Assembly (NCBI RefSeq): GCF_037975245.1
Contig: NC_092573.1
Location: 21,166,765-21,230,764 of the forward strand
Direction: 5' to 3'
DNA length: 64,000 nt
Source of the DNA: Apostichopus japonicus
Taxonomy: Eukaryota; Echinodermata; Holothuroidea; Aspidochirotida; Stichopodidae
Positions 38,501-45,500 of this stretch are shown piece after piece. Position 1 is the first letter of the stretch. Each line of letters begins with the position of its first letter. A program made the position numbers and the translations under genes. The notes under the pieces are model-generated. The model made no database searches. It had not been told where the DNA came from and saw nothing but the letters and a program-made list of their open reading frames with translations.

Positions 38501-41500
38501 ACATGTGGAAATGGTAAGAATGAATGAATGGATGGATGGATGAATGAATGAATGTATGGATGGATGGATGAATGGATTAATGAATGCATGAATGAATGCA
38601 TGTAAACATGCATGTAAACATGTTAACTCCAAAATTGTGGAAATGGTAAGAATGAATGAATGAATGTATGTATGGATGGATGAATGAATGGATTAATGAA
38701 TGCATGAATGAATGCATGCGTGTAAACATGTTAACTCCAAAATTACAGTTTTCACACTTTCTGTTTCAAGGGATCAACAGGTTATCTCAAATGGTCTCAA
38801 ACCTGACCTTCTTCTCTGTAATTTATACTTGATGACTTTTGGTAAGTAACAGCTGATATATTTTGTTTCTGATACAATTACTTTTGCTCCAGGAACACAA
38901 CGTTCCATCGTTCGATGTGTTGGTATGATGGAGGGTGCTGTGGACGATTCCTATTGTGAGGGCAGCAAACCGGACGACAAACAGAGATCGTGTAACGAAC
39001 ATACATGTCCTGCTAGGTGAGCAATACAATAATATATCATAGTGTTCTGTAACTAATATTCTGGCATGGAGTCAACTGTGTTTTGCGCTGGCAGACCACG
39101 TGACACTTACATCAATGACAGACGTACAATCTGCCACGTCGCTAGCTGAAAACCTCATCACAATGTCATGTTATAGGTGGTCTGTGACGTCATTATTGTA
39201 AATTTCAAAGTCATAAAAACCTAAGATTTTAATATAATGCGTGTGTCCCTGGATTGATATTTTCTACCATTACAAATGTTGCTTTAATTAATACAAGTGG
39301 AAGATGCCACGTTATCGGTATTGCGTAACACATTCGTATTTACCTTTTATTTGCCTTCTTAATCTTCGTCACCTTTGCGAGATTTGCTATTAATATAGAC
39401 TAAATCTTAAGAGATTTATAAACCTAGACTGAATTTTCCGACTTTTGCATTAAACTTATATAGTATAATGAACGTCACTAATTAAATTGATCCTTTATGG
39501 GGTCAAAGACAAAGACATTTTTCGGGTCCTTGAACGAGATAAAGGGGATCAATGCGATGGGTAATACAGCGTGGTAGTCTCTGTGTGTGTATGTGTGCGT
39601 GCGTGTTGATGCCTTGGTCTGTAATTTTTAAGCGATCACTCAAACATTGCATAGTAGTTGAAAAACCTTGTACTGGTTTATATGTGCGTCCAGCCTATAG
39701 CGAATGCGAGTATCTATATTGATTTGAGGAACTTTTGTTGTATGTTCGAAGGTTGTATGAGGTCCAAAAATTTGAAAGTTTTGTATTGTGTTTGCAGTAT
39801 TGCAATGTAAGTAATCTCACATAAAATGTTGCAAGGATGTACTAAACTAAAATCTGTTGGCTTTTCTGGTTCTTTTCATTGTCTTTAGTTGGTGGATAGG
39901 ACCATGGCAGTCATGTTCGGTATCATGTGGCGAGGGGGTCCAGAAACGTTCTGTTTTCTGTATTCGAAGCCTCTCCTCCGACGAACAGATGGCTATATCG
40001 GACGCAACTTGTATCCAACATGGCGCCGAAGCGAAACCAGTAACCGCATTAACGTGCAGCAACTACGCATGTCCAAGTGAAAGGGACTGGAGAGTGGGTA
40101 ATTGGTCCGAGGTGAGAATTATTCAGTTTGATTTTAACCCTTTGAACCAGGAACTGGTTAATCATTTAGATGGGCGTATAATTATACCAATGTTGTGAAC
40201 ATGCCGCTACTTAAACCGATGGGGTTATGAAATTTACCTACGCATAGAGTGTTAGGTGATTCACAGGTCCTTTTCGCCCCCACCCTCCCCCGTCCCTCCT
40301 CTTCAAACTTCCGTCACCGTCTTCCCTCAACCCCAGCGCCCCGAAAAATATGGAAATTGTGTATAATTTAAGTCCAAAAGGCATAAAAACGTACTTTCTA
40401 ATGGATGGTGATAAAATGGAGAGGAAAAAGGCTGAGGATAGCATAATCACTTGAACTCTGTAATTGCGCCAATATCTGCAACTTCGAATAGTTCACTTAT
40501 TTGAACGAAATAAAAAGTTAACAACCAAACGTTTAAGGGATATCGAAACACGATAGAGGCAAATTAGAAATGGTTAAGACATTTAAGACTAAGACATAAA
40601 AAATAAAAAAACAAGGACACAAAATGAAAACAAAAAGGCAGCAGAACAAAACCAAGCAAACAAAGACAACATGATATTTATCAGTTTCAGAATGCTGTTT
40701 ACGATATCTTTATGTACTATTATATTTATACACAATCCACGTTTGTTTTGGCGGGAATTTTTCAATCTATTTTCCTCTTCCAAATGATCATTTTGCAGTG
40801 TTCATCTTCATGTGGTGAGGGCACACAACAAAGGGACGTGGAATGTGAACGGCCAGATAACAGATGCGCGCATGAATATCGACCTGCTGCAGAACAGGCC
40901 TGTACAACGGATTGCCAGTACTACTTTTACTCATCGATAGAGGAGGAATATTCACTTGACAACGATTACAACCCAACAATGTCGTCTGCTCTCTATAGTG
41001 CTGATTATATATACCAGGGTGTACAAAGAAACACATTTGGAGGATGGGAAAGTGAAGAGGCTAGAAAGAAAGATCGGAGAAGTGAAATATTACGTGAAAG
41101 AAAAGAGGAGAAGAATAGACAAAAGTCGGTAACGGAAAACAACGAGGTTAGCATAGATTCGGAGGCTTTCATGAGGGAAGATGCAAGAATCGACACAGAA
41201 CGACACATCGTCAACAGCCAGAGGACTGGATTGCATGATTCAAATACGTTCATCTTGAAAGAATGGAGAAGTGGTGCATGGTCACAGGTAAACGGAAACA
41301 GTTAAATATTTCCTGTTATGTAAATAATTATTTTATTTCATGCGGTAGAAATCATATTTGAAAGCTGCATGTGACATTAAAAATTGAAATATTTGCTGTT
41401 TCATGAGTTTATTTGTGAATCTTCTTGTTTAAAGGTCATTGGTGGCGCGCCTTCAATATGCGAACAATTCACATCATGGTAACTCGAGTGTTATTCCATG

Positions 41501-42507
41501 TAGAATTTTAATACCATTCAAATATATTTCGGCTGAATTTATTTAGCGAAAAACCTGAAGCAATATCGACGGTATTTAATACCATCGGAAGTATGGTAAG
41601 GTTGGAGGGAGGTTTGGGACAGGTAAGAAAGGAGGGGTTTGACATGTAATGGTGATGCTTTTAAGGAATAACTTTCCTCTCGGGGAAGAAGTGGTTGGGG
41701 GGGGGGTGCTATATTTCTCGGTTGAGGGGATTCTGTTTTCACCTTTTCCCAACCACTCTTCATCTTCATTTGTGCAATATGTAAATCAATTTCAAAACTT
41801 CTCTCTCTGCAGTGTTCTGTAACATGCGGATCGGGGAGCAGAACACGAAGTGTGTTATGCGTAAACTCTGTCACAAGCACGCCGCTAGCTGGGTGTTCTC
41901 CTGATAACAGACCAAGCGCAGTAGAGACATGTCAGCTTACAGTTTGCCCACCTACAGGTGAGCATGTGCCATGACAACTTAAACGATGTAGGCAACATTG
42001 AGAGAATTGTACCCGGGAGGTGGAAGGGTGGGGCGAAGGGGGGGTGATTTCTTCTTAAATGTTAACAGAAGATTCCATCGATCACACAGAATTCCACCCT
42101 ATTCTATTTCATTTAAAAAGTTATTGATTTTGTCAATAAAATATATTTGACTATATTTGCATAAATTTGAATGACAATGAATAACATTAAATATTTCCAA
42201 AGTTCACCAAATTCTGTAAAACTTCCAGTCCTGGCCGGTTCTTCCCGCCTCTCGCATTCTTTACCCCCCTCCACCCCCTCCCATTCTCTTTCTCTCTCTC
42301 TGAATTTTACATTATAGATTACAATTTTTTTAAATTATATTAAATCAACCCGAAATTCTTTTAACAATTTTGTTTCCTTTTGCCCCCTCAGATCCTGGTT
42401 GTGCGGATAAATTAGATATATTATACTGTCGCATAGCCAAGAACTCCGGTAGATGCAGCTTGCCGGCGTTCATGAAAGTTTGTTGCGCAACTTGCGTGGG
42501 AAGATGA
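2040..42507 (+). CDS. ADAMTS: ADAMTS-family secreted metalloproteinase, 22 exons, complete (join of the exons listed separately)
   Basis: Joining 22 exons gives 3,684 nt including the stop, or 1,227 aa, with phase kept at every junction. Visible domains: signal peptide (about 1-22); prodomain with paired cysteines C137 and C156 and a cysteine-switch-like C228; furin site RRKR (253-256); reprolysin domain with HEMGHLFGMDHD (H408, E409, H412, H418) and a Met-turn at M437; disintegrin-like region (about 463-545); central TSP1 (about 566-617, CSRTC); Cys-rich (about 618-734); spacer (about 735-845); TSP1-2 (847-903); TSP1-3 (905-966); TSP1-4 (971-1018); charged linker (1019-1132); TSP1-5 (1134-1187); PLAC (1190-1227). 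All zinc-site residues are present, so the enzyme should be active. By family knowledge it is furin-activated, secreted and cleaves extracellular-matrix proteins. Five TSP1 repeats plus PLAC match ADAMTS6/10, while TSP1-3/-4 sequence and the linker position recall ADAMTS7/12. I place it in the 6/7/10/12 group; the exact orthologue is unsettled. Confidence 0.95.
2140..3597 (+). other. ADAMTS intron 1, no gene seen
   Basis: A GT-AG intron of 1,458 bp. It contains G-rich tracts and a (TA)n microsatellite at 3351-3396; no coding signal. Confidence 0.85.
3351..3396. repeat. (TA)n microsatellite
   Basis: About 46 bp of uninterrupted TA in ADAMTS intron 1. Confidence 0.97.
3598..3974 (+). CDS. ADAMTS: ADAMTS exon 2 (prodomain)
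   Basis: The acceptor is TCTCCAG and the donor TTG|GTAAGC; the exon enters in phase 1 and leaves in phase 0. It encodes residues 34-159. The end carries the Cys-x(18)-Cys prodomain motif (CHYRGHVF to CSGL) typical of the Pep_M12B propeptide. Confidence 0.93.
4556..4592. repeat. Perfect 17-bp-arm hairpin
   Basis: The arm ACCAGGGAGTTGTTATG and its exact reverse complement are separated by GAA. Both arms are flanked by CAA-rich sequence. Confidence 0.9.
5047..5384. mobile_element. Non-autonomous DNA transposon (MITE) with 8-bp target duplication
   Basis: Inverted ends carry GGCGTAGGAA at the left and TTCCTACGCC at the right. Identical ATATCAAG octamers flank the element (5039-5046 and 5385-5392). 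The inside is C/G-homopolymer rich and non-coding, and holds a roughly repeated CACCAAATTGCATCT segment near 5195 and 5271. The 8-bp duplication fits the hAT class. At 338 bp it cannot encode a transposase. Confidence 0.75.
7015..7163. repeat. Tandem duplication of a 73-76 bp unit
   Basis: 7015-7090 and 7091-7163 are about 85-90% alike by eye. Each starts AGATC.TTCTAAA and ends GTTGAAGGGGCAC. Confidence 0.85.
10346..10397 (+). promoter_or_regulatory. Promoter-like module in ADAMTS intron 2
   Basis: An inverted CCAAT box (ATTGG, 10346-10350), a GGGCGTGGC GC/GT box (10365-10373) and TATATAAAG (10389-10397) are correctly ordered within 52 bp. No coding exon that splices in phase to the ADAMTS gene was found after it, so it could be chance or a non-coding start. 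Confidence 0.25.
10559..10603 (+). promoter_or_regulatory. Second promoter-like module in ADAMTS intron 2
   Basis: ATTGG (10559-10563), a CRE-like TGACGTAA (10573-10580) and TATATATAAT (10594-10603) lie about 160 bp after the first module. A 13-codon ATG ORF follows near 10673 and runs into a GTGAAA donor-like site, but its phase does not match ADAMTS exon 2 or exon 3. Confidence 0.25.
11671..12183. repeat. 20-bp minisatellite (TACTCGTACTCATGCTGTTG)n
   Basis: About 25 imperfect head-to-tail copies. Because 20 is not a multiple of three, all frames cycle through the same peptides, which produces spurious ORFs. Looser TACTCG-rich sequence extends about 170 bp to the left. Confidence 0.95.
14684..15157. 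mobile_element. hAT-like MITE (CAGGGATGTGCCCA ends)
   Basis: The left end CAGGGATGTGCCCA is mirrored at the right by TGGGCACATCCCTA. TGGGAG flanks both sides, compatible with a decayed target duplication. The inside has three GCCCAGCACT copies near the left end and no transposase coding. Confidence 0.65.
19403..19619 (+). CDS. ADAMTS: ADAMTS exon 3 (prodomain, cysteine switch)
   Basis: The acceptor is TTTATTTCAG and the donor ACTG|GTAAGT, leaving in phase 1. It encodes residues 160-231, including [10 protein letters not shown] and HVIYKR, both characteristic of ADAMTS prodomains, and the NLCGV cysteine that probably ligates the catalytic zinc in the latent form. Confidence 0.95.
19620..22480 (+). 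other. ADAMTS intron 3, no gene seen
   Basis: A 2.86-kb intron. G-rich runs with quadruplex potential occur at 19980-20030 and 20265-20350, and a degenerate repeat at 21250-21585. No exon-like ORF with splice sites was found. Confidence 0.75.
21250..21585. repeat. Degenerate tandem repeat built on ATATCACGTTTC
   Basis: About eight diverged units share AATACATATCACGTTTC.GCATACT-like sequence, alternating with ACTAAATATCACGCG. Unit length is irregular (about 35-60 bp). Confidence 0.7.
22481..22665 (+). CDS. ADAMTS: ADAMTS exon 4 (furin site, start of catalytic domain)
   Basis: The acceptor is a less usual AAG (ATTAAAG) with a weak pyrimidine tract; the donor is ATG|GTAAGT. The exon enters in phase 1 and leaves in phase 0. 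It encodes an acidic stretch, the furin site RRKRS, then [17 protein letters not shown], the N-terminal strand of the reprolysin domain. Confidence 0.94.
23261..23342. repeat. (TA)n microsatellite
   Basis: About 82 bp of pure AT alternation in intron 4. Confidence 0.97.
24245..24429 (+). other. Exon-like open segment in intron 4 (possible poison exon)
   Basis: A TTTCAG acceptor and an AATCAG|GTAGTT donor enclose 185 nt open in one frame (starts [15 protein letters not shown]). It does not resemble any ADAMTS region. Including it between exons 4 and 5 would add 61 codons plus 2 nt and produce TGA at the first bases of exon 5, removing the zinc site. It may be chance. Confidence 0.25.
26224..26307 (+). 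CDS. ADAMTS: ADAMTS exon 5 (catalytic domain)
   Basis: This 28-codon, phase 0/0 exon encodes [20 protein letters not shown], the conserved strand after the first catalytic helix. The acceptor is CCCACAG and the donor GAG|GTAGGT. Confidence 0.95.
26681..26805 (+). CDS. ADAMTS: ADAMTS exon 6 (catalytic domain)
   Basis: It encodes [20 protein letters not shown] through [11 protein letters not shown]. The FC.WQ and HHDTA motifs are diagnostic of ADAMTS catalytic domains. The exon leaves in phase 2 at CAG|GTAAAA. Confidence 0.96.
27583..27732 (+). CDS. ADAMTS: ADAMTS exon 7 (catalytic domain, first half of zinc site)
   Basis: It encodes [14 protein letters not shown], then [22 protein letters not shown]. 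The catalytic E409 and zinc ligands H408 and H412 are here. The exon is 150 nt, phase 2 at both ends, and splits the zinc motif at the leucine codon. Confidence 0.97.
27835..28063. repeat. Direct duplication of about 95 bp, 40 bp apart
   Basis: 27835-27929 and 27970-28063 both start AGTAACAGTCTTTTAAGTC and end AAACTTCCACAG, with a handful of differences. Confidence 0.9.
29475..29527. repeat. (TA)n microsatellite beside the exon 8 acceptor
   Basis: About 53 bp of TA ends 23 bp before exon 8, leaving only the short tract CCTTTTCCTCCTCGTTCTTTCAG as a pyrimidine-rich acceptor region. Confidence 0.95.
29551..29700 (+). CDS. ADAMTS: ADAMTS exon 8 (rest of zinc site and Met-turn)
   Basis: It encodes FGMDHDGG (third zinc ligand H418) and SQLMAS (Met-turn M437), then [14 protein letters not shown]. 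The acceptor lies 23 bp after a (TA)n tract; the donor is TTTAGA|GTGAGTG, phase 2. Confidence 0.96.
30122..30203 (-). tRNA. tRNA-Ser(UGA), copy 1
   Basis: On the minus strand the 82 nt fold as a type II tRNA: acceptor GCTGCGA/TCGCAGC, A box TGGCCGAGTGG, anticodon stem-loop GTTGGA-CTTGAAA-TCCAAT with anticodon TGA, a long variable arm GGGATCTTCCC and B box GGTTCGAACCC. A T-run (GTTTTATTTT) follows as the Pol III stop. This is the last gene of a four-copy array in ADAMTS intron 8. Its 3' spacer has diverged from the other units. Confidence 0.96.
30330..30411 (-). tRNA. tRNA-Ser(UGA), copy 2
   Basis: Identical to copy 1 over all 82 nt by eye; the next unit of the 208-bp tandem array. A TTTT stop lies a few bases after the 3' end (AAAACAAGTTTTAT). 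Confidence 0.97.
30538..30619 (-). tRNA. tRNA-Ser(UGA), copy 3
   Basis: Same 82-nt gene, exactly 208 bp from copy 2, with an identical 126-bp spacer. Confidence 0.97.
30746..30827 (-). tRNA. tRNA-Ser(UGA), copy 4
   Basis: Same 82-nt gene, 208 bp from copy 3. It is the first gene of the array in transcription order: its 5' flank (from 30828) is unique and lacks the CTCTACGAAGTACTT sequence found upstream of the other repeats. Confidence 0.97.
31543..31624 (-). tRNA. tRNA-Ser(UGA), copy 5
   Basis: Same gene in a second array 715 bp away. It is the last unit of that array; its 3' flank is unique, with TTTT about 10 nt downstream. Confidence 0.96.
31873..31954 (-). tRNA. tRNA-Ser(UGA), copy 6
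   Basis: Same gene, 330 bp from copy 5. The 248-bp spacer contains the TATTTTCA...GATGTCC spacer motif twice, so this array expanded from a longer unit than the first array. Confidence 0.96.
32202..32283 (-). tRNA. tRNA-Ser(UGA), copy 7
   Basis: Same gene, 329 bp from copy 6; first of the second array in transcription order, with a unique 5' flank after AGCTCTGTACG. Confidence 0.96.
33268..33412 (+). CDS. ADAMTS: ADAMTS exon 9 (disintegrin-like domain)
   Basis: It encodes GDCLLDEP and [19 protein letters not shown], the conserved start of the disintegrin-like domain. It enters in phase 2 and leaves in phase 0 at TCG|GTGAGA. Confidence 0.95.
33594..33658. repeat. Short 10-bp minisatellite (CATGCACCCC)n
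   Basis: About six imperfect copies in ADAMTS intron 9. Confidence 0.85.
33792..33893 (+). CDS. ADAMTS: ADAMTS exon 10 (disintegrin-like domain)
   Basis: This 34-codon, phase 0/0 exon encodes [16 protein letters not shown] and GTACGQDK, matching the conserved LWC and TxCG motifs. The acceptor is an AAG type. Confidence 0.95.
34133..34204 (+). mobile_element. tRNA-like sequence, probably a tRNA-derived SINE head or tRNA pseudogene
   Basis: The 72 nt show an A box (TAGCCTAGTGATTAGGG), a B box (GAGTTCGAATCCC), acceptor arms GCGTCCA/TGGAGGC with one mismatch, an anticodon-like stem TCCGC/GCGGG with loop ATATAGA, and a T6 run just after. The implied anticodon ATA is very rare in eukaryotes, so a working tRNA is unlikely. 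It lies in ADAMTS intron 10. Confidence 0.55.
34319..34464 (+). CDS. ADAMTS: ADAMTS exon 11 (central thrombospondin type-1 repeat)
   Basis: It encodes WCYNGKCV, then [18 protein letters not shown]. The three spaced tryptophans and CSRTC are the hallmarks of the central TSP1 module. It leaves in phase 2 at AGC|GTAAGG. Confidence 0.96.
35226..35289 (+). CDS. ADAMTS: ADAMTS exon 12 (end of central TSP1)
   Basis: This 64-nt exon enters in phase 2 and leaves in phase 0. It encodes [21 protein letters not shown], completing the TSP1 module with its usual NGGxYC.G.R motif. Confidence 0.94.
35768..35873 (+). CDS. ADAMTS: ADAMTS exon 13 (Cys-rich domain start)
   Basis: It encodes [18 protein letters not shown] and YHWLPV, the usual start of the ADAMTS Cys-rich domain. 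The donor CAG|GTCTGT is weaker than its neighbours; it leaves in phase 1. Confidence 0.93.
36066..36193 (+). CDS. ADAMTS: ADAMTS exon 14 (Cys-rich domain)
   Basis: It encodes [14 protein letters not shown] and [20 protein letters not shown], with the conserved DGTPC and C.NG.C motifs. It enters in phase 1 and leaves in phase 0. Confidence 0.95.
36432..36797. mobile_element. MITE with TTAA ends, copy 1 (ADAMTS intron 14)
   Basis: TTAA is present at both ends. Inverted ends read AG.CATTGAAGACTCGCCCC at the left and, reversed, AGGGTGTGAAGACTCGCGC at the right. The same element, about 90% alike by eye, sits at 49895-50259. TTAA duplication is the piggyBac-type target preference, but the terminal bases are not the usual piggyBac CCC, so the superfamily is unsure. 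Non-coding at 366 bp. Confidence 0.75.
36903..37026 (+). CDS. ADAMTS: ADAMTS exon 15 (Cys-rich domain end)
   Basis: It encodes [20 protein letters not shown] followed by GDGSSC, the signature that closes the Cys-rich domain. It enters in phase 0 and leaves in phase 1 at CCAG|GTGAGT. Confidence 0.95.
37608..37852 (+). CDS. ADAMTS: ADAMTS exon 16 (spacer domain)
   Basis: It encodes the beta-rich spacer, including [20 protein letters not shown] and SNYIELQD. In the family this region carries substrate exosites. The acceptor is AAG (ATTCAAG); it enters in phase 1 and leaves in phase 0. Confidence 0.93.
38375..38513 (+). CDS. ADAMTS: ADAMTS exon 17 (spacer end, start of TSP1-2)
   Basis: It encodes [11 protein letters not shown], the last spacer strand, then [18 protein letters not shown] of TSP1-2. 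It leaves in phase 1 at AAATG|GTAAGA. A copy of this donor and its flank recurs downstream near 38635. Confidence 0.94.
38514..38892 (+). repeat. (GAAT/GGAT)n tetranucleotide tract and duplicated splice-donor segment
   Basis: Intron 17 is filled with GAATGAATGGATGGAT-type repeats in two blocks (38519-38620 and 38650-38720). The start of the second block (TGTGGAAATGGTAAGAATGA, about 38635) repeats the end of exon 17 with its donor. Confidence 0.85.
38893..39016 (+). CDS. ADAMTS: ADAMTS exon 18 (TSP1-2)
   Basis: It encodes [10 protein letters not shown] through [11 protein letters not shown], completing TSP1-2 with the usual C...C spacing. It leaves in phase 2 at TAG|GTGAGC. Confidence 0.94.
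39017..39888 (+). other. ADAMTS intron 18, nothing notable except one CRE palindrome
   Basis: 872 bp without coding signal; TGACGTCA at 39185-39192 and a short (TG)n near 39581-39605. Confidence 0.7.
39889..40111 (+). CDS. ADAMTS: ADAMTS exon 19 (TSP1-3 and start of TSP1-4)
   Basis: It encodes [33 protein letters not shown] and DWRVGNWSE. The VFCI..LSSDEQ segment and the following VGNWSEC strongly recall the matching repeats of ADAMTS7/12 and 6/10. It leaves in phase 0. Confidence 0.95.
40112..40798 (+). other. ADAMTS intron 19, nothing seen
   Basis: 687-bp intron; C-rich and A-rich low-complexity sequence only. Confidence 0.7.
40799..41287 (+). CDS. ADAMTS: ADAMTS exon 20 (TSP1-4, charged linker, start of TSP1-5)
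   Basis: The largest exon: 489 nt, 163 codons, phase 0/0. It starts [16 protein letters not shown] (TSP1-4), continues with a linker of about 114 residues and ends WRSGAWSQ (TSP1-5). The linker has a Tyr/acidic-rich first part and a Lys/Arg/Glu-rich second part (for example [20 protein letters not shown]) that could be helical. It contains no cysteine. Confidence 0.94.
41813..41957 (+). CDS. ADAMTS: ADAMTS exon 21 (TSP1-5)
   Basis: It encodes [19 protein letters not shown] through [11 protein letters not shown], the last TSP1 repeat. It enters in phase 0 and leaves in phase 1 at ACAG|GTGAGC. Confidence 0.95.
42392..42507 (+). CDS. ADAMTS: ADAMTS exon 22 (PLAC domain and stop)
   Basis: It encodes [19 protein letters not shown] and [17 protein letters not shown], then TGA (42505-42507). 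The six-cysteine pattern is that of a PLAC (protease and lacunin) domain, a normal C-terminus for this group. Confidence 0.95.
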
Positions 42508-45500
42508 ACCGAGTCGAATTAGTTTCGAAAGAAAGCCTAACCGACCACCGAACGGGGCGACCTTTCAGTTTATAAACGATGAAATCATTACACACCTAAC
42601 ACGTCAATGTTATTTGGTTGAAATATAAACTAAGTGTACTAGAATAAGTGACATGCGTTGAACAAAAGTCCAGCTGGTACACTAAAGAGTCAAAGTGACT
42701 GGGAAAGCATTGGTTTTGGTTAAGGCTAATGTATGCTAATTTTATGCATAAAAAACCAATTGGAGTTTATCTCTTTTCTTTCAAATTTTCTTGCGATATG
42801 TCTTTTATAAATTACTGAAGTGAAGTAAAACTGAAAATATCAAAATCAACAAAAAAGCAAATTGTTTAAAGAACAAGCTGAGAATAATAAGTATTTGGAA
42901 GTTTACCTTGGCCTGTGAACTTTTTCTGTCATTTAAATTGCGCACGCTCTGATGCTATCATGTTCAGCCATTCTAAAACTTCAGTAAGTGCATCGAACTT
43001 TATATAATTTTTTTATTTATTATTTTTTATATCCGGGGTCATCTGCTGAAGGTCACTACAGTGAGGAAAGTCCTAATGATACAACCATTTTTTCTTAAAA
43101 GTTAAATTTACAATTAATATTTTATGATCTTTGAGAGTCACAGAACTTTCGATTAGATAACAAGAGACGGTTGGTTCATCTCATTACACAGTTGGAGACA
43201 ACATGTCTAAATATGTCTACAATAGACGTTACCCCGGCTAAAACTTTGTAAATAAATACCATTATCAAGCAAAAATTCAGTTAAGCATTTGCTTAGAAGC
43301 GTTATAATTATTTGAAACTTATACGTCACGTGTTCTGTCGCTTCTGTTATAATTGTAATTTTTTCCCCTTTTATTAAGTCAGAATTTATAATATAATTTT
43401 AATTTATCCCTTACTCATTAAGGAATTAAGGATATAGTATTTTGAAAGCATTGGACTCGATTATTTTGTATCGTAGCAGGAGGGTAAAGAACAAGAATGT
43501 AAGTCTTTACATGCAGATTCCTGCTATTTTATTGCTAAGCAAAGTATTAACTATTTTTTAATATTTTTTTCACCGATATTCACCTAAATGTCTAAAGAAA
43601 TTTTGTTAATTTTTAAATGATTTCTAAGTTCTTGTAAATGGGCTGAAGTAGCAGAGATACATATTATATTCATGATGACGTAGTTGATTATGAATTCATT
43701 TGAACGTCGGGAAAGAATCAAGGAAAGTATTTCGAAGAGAAAGTTGTAATGTAAATACAAAATTTGCTTTCAAATTTTATATTGTTCAAGCTGAAGGAGA
43801 ACGGATTCCCTTTTTCCGTTTATTTTTTATCATGGCTAAGCTCTGCGGGCCAGTTGCTTTCATAGAAGGATTGTACTTTTCCGAAATAATTTCATTCAAG
43901 GCTTTCTGCAGGCAGTATGCTTGGAGCAAGTCTAGACATGCGCAGTGAATATTATTTCACAATGTTTTCGCTGAATCAATTACGGAATATAACTCATTTT
44001 GAGGTTGGTGAATAGTTTTAACGATTTATTCTTATCTTGAATGGAAAAATAAAAATTAGTGTCTTGCCGAAGCATGTAAAATGATTTTTCGAAATCCGTC
44101 CACTGTATTTTTCAATCAAGCCATGTTTCACAGCAATAATATCCATTTATGATTGCGAATACTCCCTGTAATTGATTTAGACAATAATTTGATCTTGTGT
44201 GTCTTAGGGTGGGGTGTAGGAAGGGTACTTTCACGGGCAAAGGTGCAAAATTGATAGTGTGATTACGTAGACGGTCCAACTTTGTGTGTTTGTTTGTTTG
44301 AAGTGTTTTCTGTTCGCCGTTTCTGTTTTCTATTAATTTTTTTTTATTATTATTCAATATTTCGTATTTTCTCAGTAGCATCGTCTCTGTGATTAAGTAT
44401 ATCTCGTAGGCTAGTCTCTGTGATTTATAGACACTCTTCCTGAAGCCCCAATCCGAACAGATACATGTCATCATGACGTAATATTATAATTATGTATGTT
44501 CAGCAGTCTTATTGGTAATATTAGTTTGCGCATGTGCGGCCTGAGAGTCACATTACATATTATGTTTGTGGTGTTGCCCTCTTCGGGTCTGTGTATACAG
44601 ATATACAAACCCATTCCAAGTGTTAATGGGGTCTGTTTCCGTGTTTCGTCACCCAGTGTGGAAACTTTTTTTCTATACTGTAGTGTCATGTTCAGCTTCA
44701 GAGCACTCGTATTGTCAGTAAGAGCAGTATGAATATCATGCTTATCAGATCAAGATTAGGAACTGTTTGTACTGTCTATACCCGTGCTTTGAAGCATGAT
44801 ATTGGAGCACAGTTTAGACAGTTATTAGCTTTAGGAAATTGTCCCAACTGGCTGGTTTCGTGATCGAGGATGACTTCCGGTTATGCATACTATTTAGCGA
44901 ATGGGTGTAAATGATTGCGAAGCTGACAATATCCGCCATTTGACTTACGACGGATGGTACTTATTTAGATCTGCTGAATAATACGCCCTCAACTTTACGC
45001 CCCAACTTTTGACACCCTCACTTAGTAACTTCATGTCATGGCGAACCACTCATTCTTTGACCGGGGGGGGGGGGGGCAATGGCCTTCTGGAAATTCCCTT
45101 CTGGTAAGGGGACATGCAAAGGTGTAAAATTCGGAGGAAAAATATCCCAGATTTGTATTACCTTTATAGTTACAATCTGCACAGGTCGACAAAAACGGTG
45201 TTAATAATGTTCTCTGTTGTATTGTTTTCATTAATTTGAAAGATACATTTATGCCATCATCACTATATGTTATTAGTATTGATTTGTCTTAATATTTCTG
45301 TATGTATTAGCTTATGTGTAATAAACTATTTAAGAGCACGTCTATAAAAGGTGCTACAACTACGTGTTCAAGTAATGTGACACATAGGAACATACATCTA
45401 TGATGGAAATCACTTTATAATGTGCCTTAACTTTTATATTGGATGATATGTGTAATTATAAGAATAATAATGTTTTGTTTAATGCATTATTTCGAAAGTC

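Noticed and set aside
40712-40798. Upstream extension of the exon 20 reading frame ([11 protein letters not shown]...)
   Set aside because: This is intron sequence before the TTTTGCAG acceptor at 40791-40798; exon 19 joins in phase at 40799.
44112-44474. 120-codon minus-strand ORF
   Set aside because: No motif, signal peptide or splice context; low-complexity Asn/Lys composition in AT-rich DNA. Transcript data would be needed to keep it.
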